Assembly (NCBI GenBank): GCA_964598765.1 | Contig: CAZRCZ010000002.1 | Coordinates: 186,001-250,000 of the forward strand | Length of the DNA stretch: 64,000 nt | Direction: 5' to 3' | Source of the DNA: CAZRCZ01 sp964598765 | GTDB taxonomy: Bacteria > Sumerlaeota > Sumerlaeia > MVZB01 > JAJFLK01 | Shown here: one piece after another, positions 63,785 through 64,000 of the stretch | Position numbering within the stretch: the stretch's first letter is position 1 | Layout of the letters: each line of letters starts with the position of its first letter | Translations under genes and position numbers: made by a program | The notes under the pieces: model-generated | What the model was told of the DNA's origin: nothing | The model's database searches: none | The model's input: only the letters and a program-made list of their open reading frames with translations

Positions 63785-64000
63785 CTATTGCTCATCATTT
63801 CGAATCGGGATCGGCTGATTTTTAACCACCCGAGCCAGTCCGACATCAATCGTCAGGGGGCGGTGGAGACCGTGTTTCTGGGCGAACGCGGTCCATTTCG
63901 CGTTGCTTAATTGAAGGCGACGATGACGAGGGCGCGGGTCTTTTTTTAGGTGATCCGCCAACAGGGTCGACCTCACGAGCGATTCGTCGAATTTGAAGGC
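63785..64000 (-). CDS. 3' end of a gene of unknown function (partial)
   Basis: 71 residues plus stop, open to the right edge of the window. The visible part is basic (DHLKKDPRPRHRRLQLSNAK) and ends PIPIRNDEQ. There is no motif I recognise. The start codon lies outside the window. Confidence 0.5.
   Translation of the reverse strand, partial: AFKFDESLVRSTLLADHLKKDPRPRHRRLQLSNAKWTAFAQKHGLHRPLTIDVGLARVVKNQPIPIRNDEQ

Overview
The window is GC-rich bacterial chromosome, densely coded. Several genes encode predicted lipoproteins, c-type haem proteins or secreted proteins, which points to a diderm (Gram-negative type) cell. Hanks-type kinase, planctomycete/verrucomicrobial-style leucine-rich repeats, proteins with Thr-Pro-rich linkers beside ASH-like repeats, and many short palindromic repeats suggest an environmental lineage of the Planctomycetota/Verrucomicrobiota/candidate-phylum kind. 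The sequence alone does not allow a firmer assignment.

Layout. 1-3.6 kb: a rhomboid protease fused to TPRs and a secreted leucine-rich-repeat protein. 3.7-6.3 kb: a small unknown gene and a methyltransferase plus PD-(D/E)xK nuclease pair, probably a restriction-modification system. 6.3-8.1 kb (minus strand): a sulfate adenylyltransferase/APS kinase fusion. 8.7-20.6 kb: housekeeping genes polA-coaE-rho-NtrC-type regulator-glnD-recJ-5-formyl-THF cyclo-ligase. 20.7-22.5 kb: a HicBA toxin-antitoxin pair and a di-haem peroxidase-like lipoprotein. 22.5-25.9 kb (minus strand): a membrane spermidine-synthase-like protein and an SMP-30 lactonase.

26.1-44.6 kb is the most striking part. It is an unbroken plus-strand chain, mostly with 4-base ATGA overlaps: class I fumarase, three paralogous membrane+TPR proteins, a methyltransferase-GT2 fusion, a second methyltransferase, two more membrane+TPR paralogues, an SGNH hydrolase, a GT39-like membrane glycosyltransferase, an endonuclease III relative and panC. 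The five paralogues have the architecture of eukaryotic TMTC O-mannosyltransferases: an N-terminal GT-C-like membrane part with a conserved W-D-D, then 4 to 9 TPRs. The GT2 domain resembles polyprenyl-phosphate-sugar synthases, so this may be an envelope protein or glycan glycosylation system with its own donor maker.

44.7-48.4 kb (minus strand): a glycine-zipper lipoprotein, a Ser/Thr kinase and an unknown exported protein. 48.7-52.7 kb: a crotonase-family enzyme, a PSP1/RicT-like protein, a CHAD protein and a 2-hydroxyacid dehydrogenase. 53.3-60.2 kb: a GT87-like membrane glycosyltransferase converging on a two-gene operon for large exported proteins with Thr/Pro-rich linkers, a triplicated module of about 145 residues, and a shared C-terminal NATRDWxLY tail. 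60.5-64 kb (minus strand): UbiX-like flavin prenyltransferase, a lipoprotein, a cytochrome c/copper-monooxygenase-like protein and the end of a further gene.

Several families of short palindromic repeats lie between genes, and in two places inside genes. I saw no tRNA, rRNA, CRISPR array or transposase gene.
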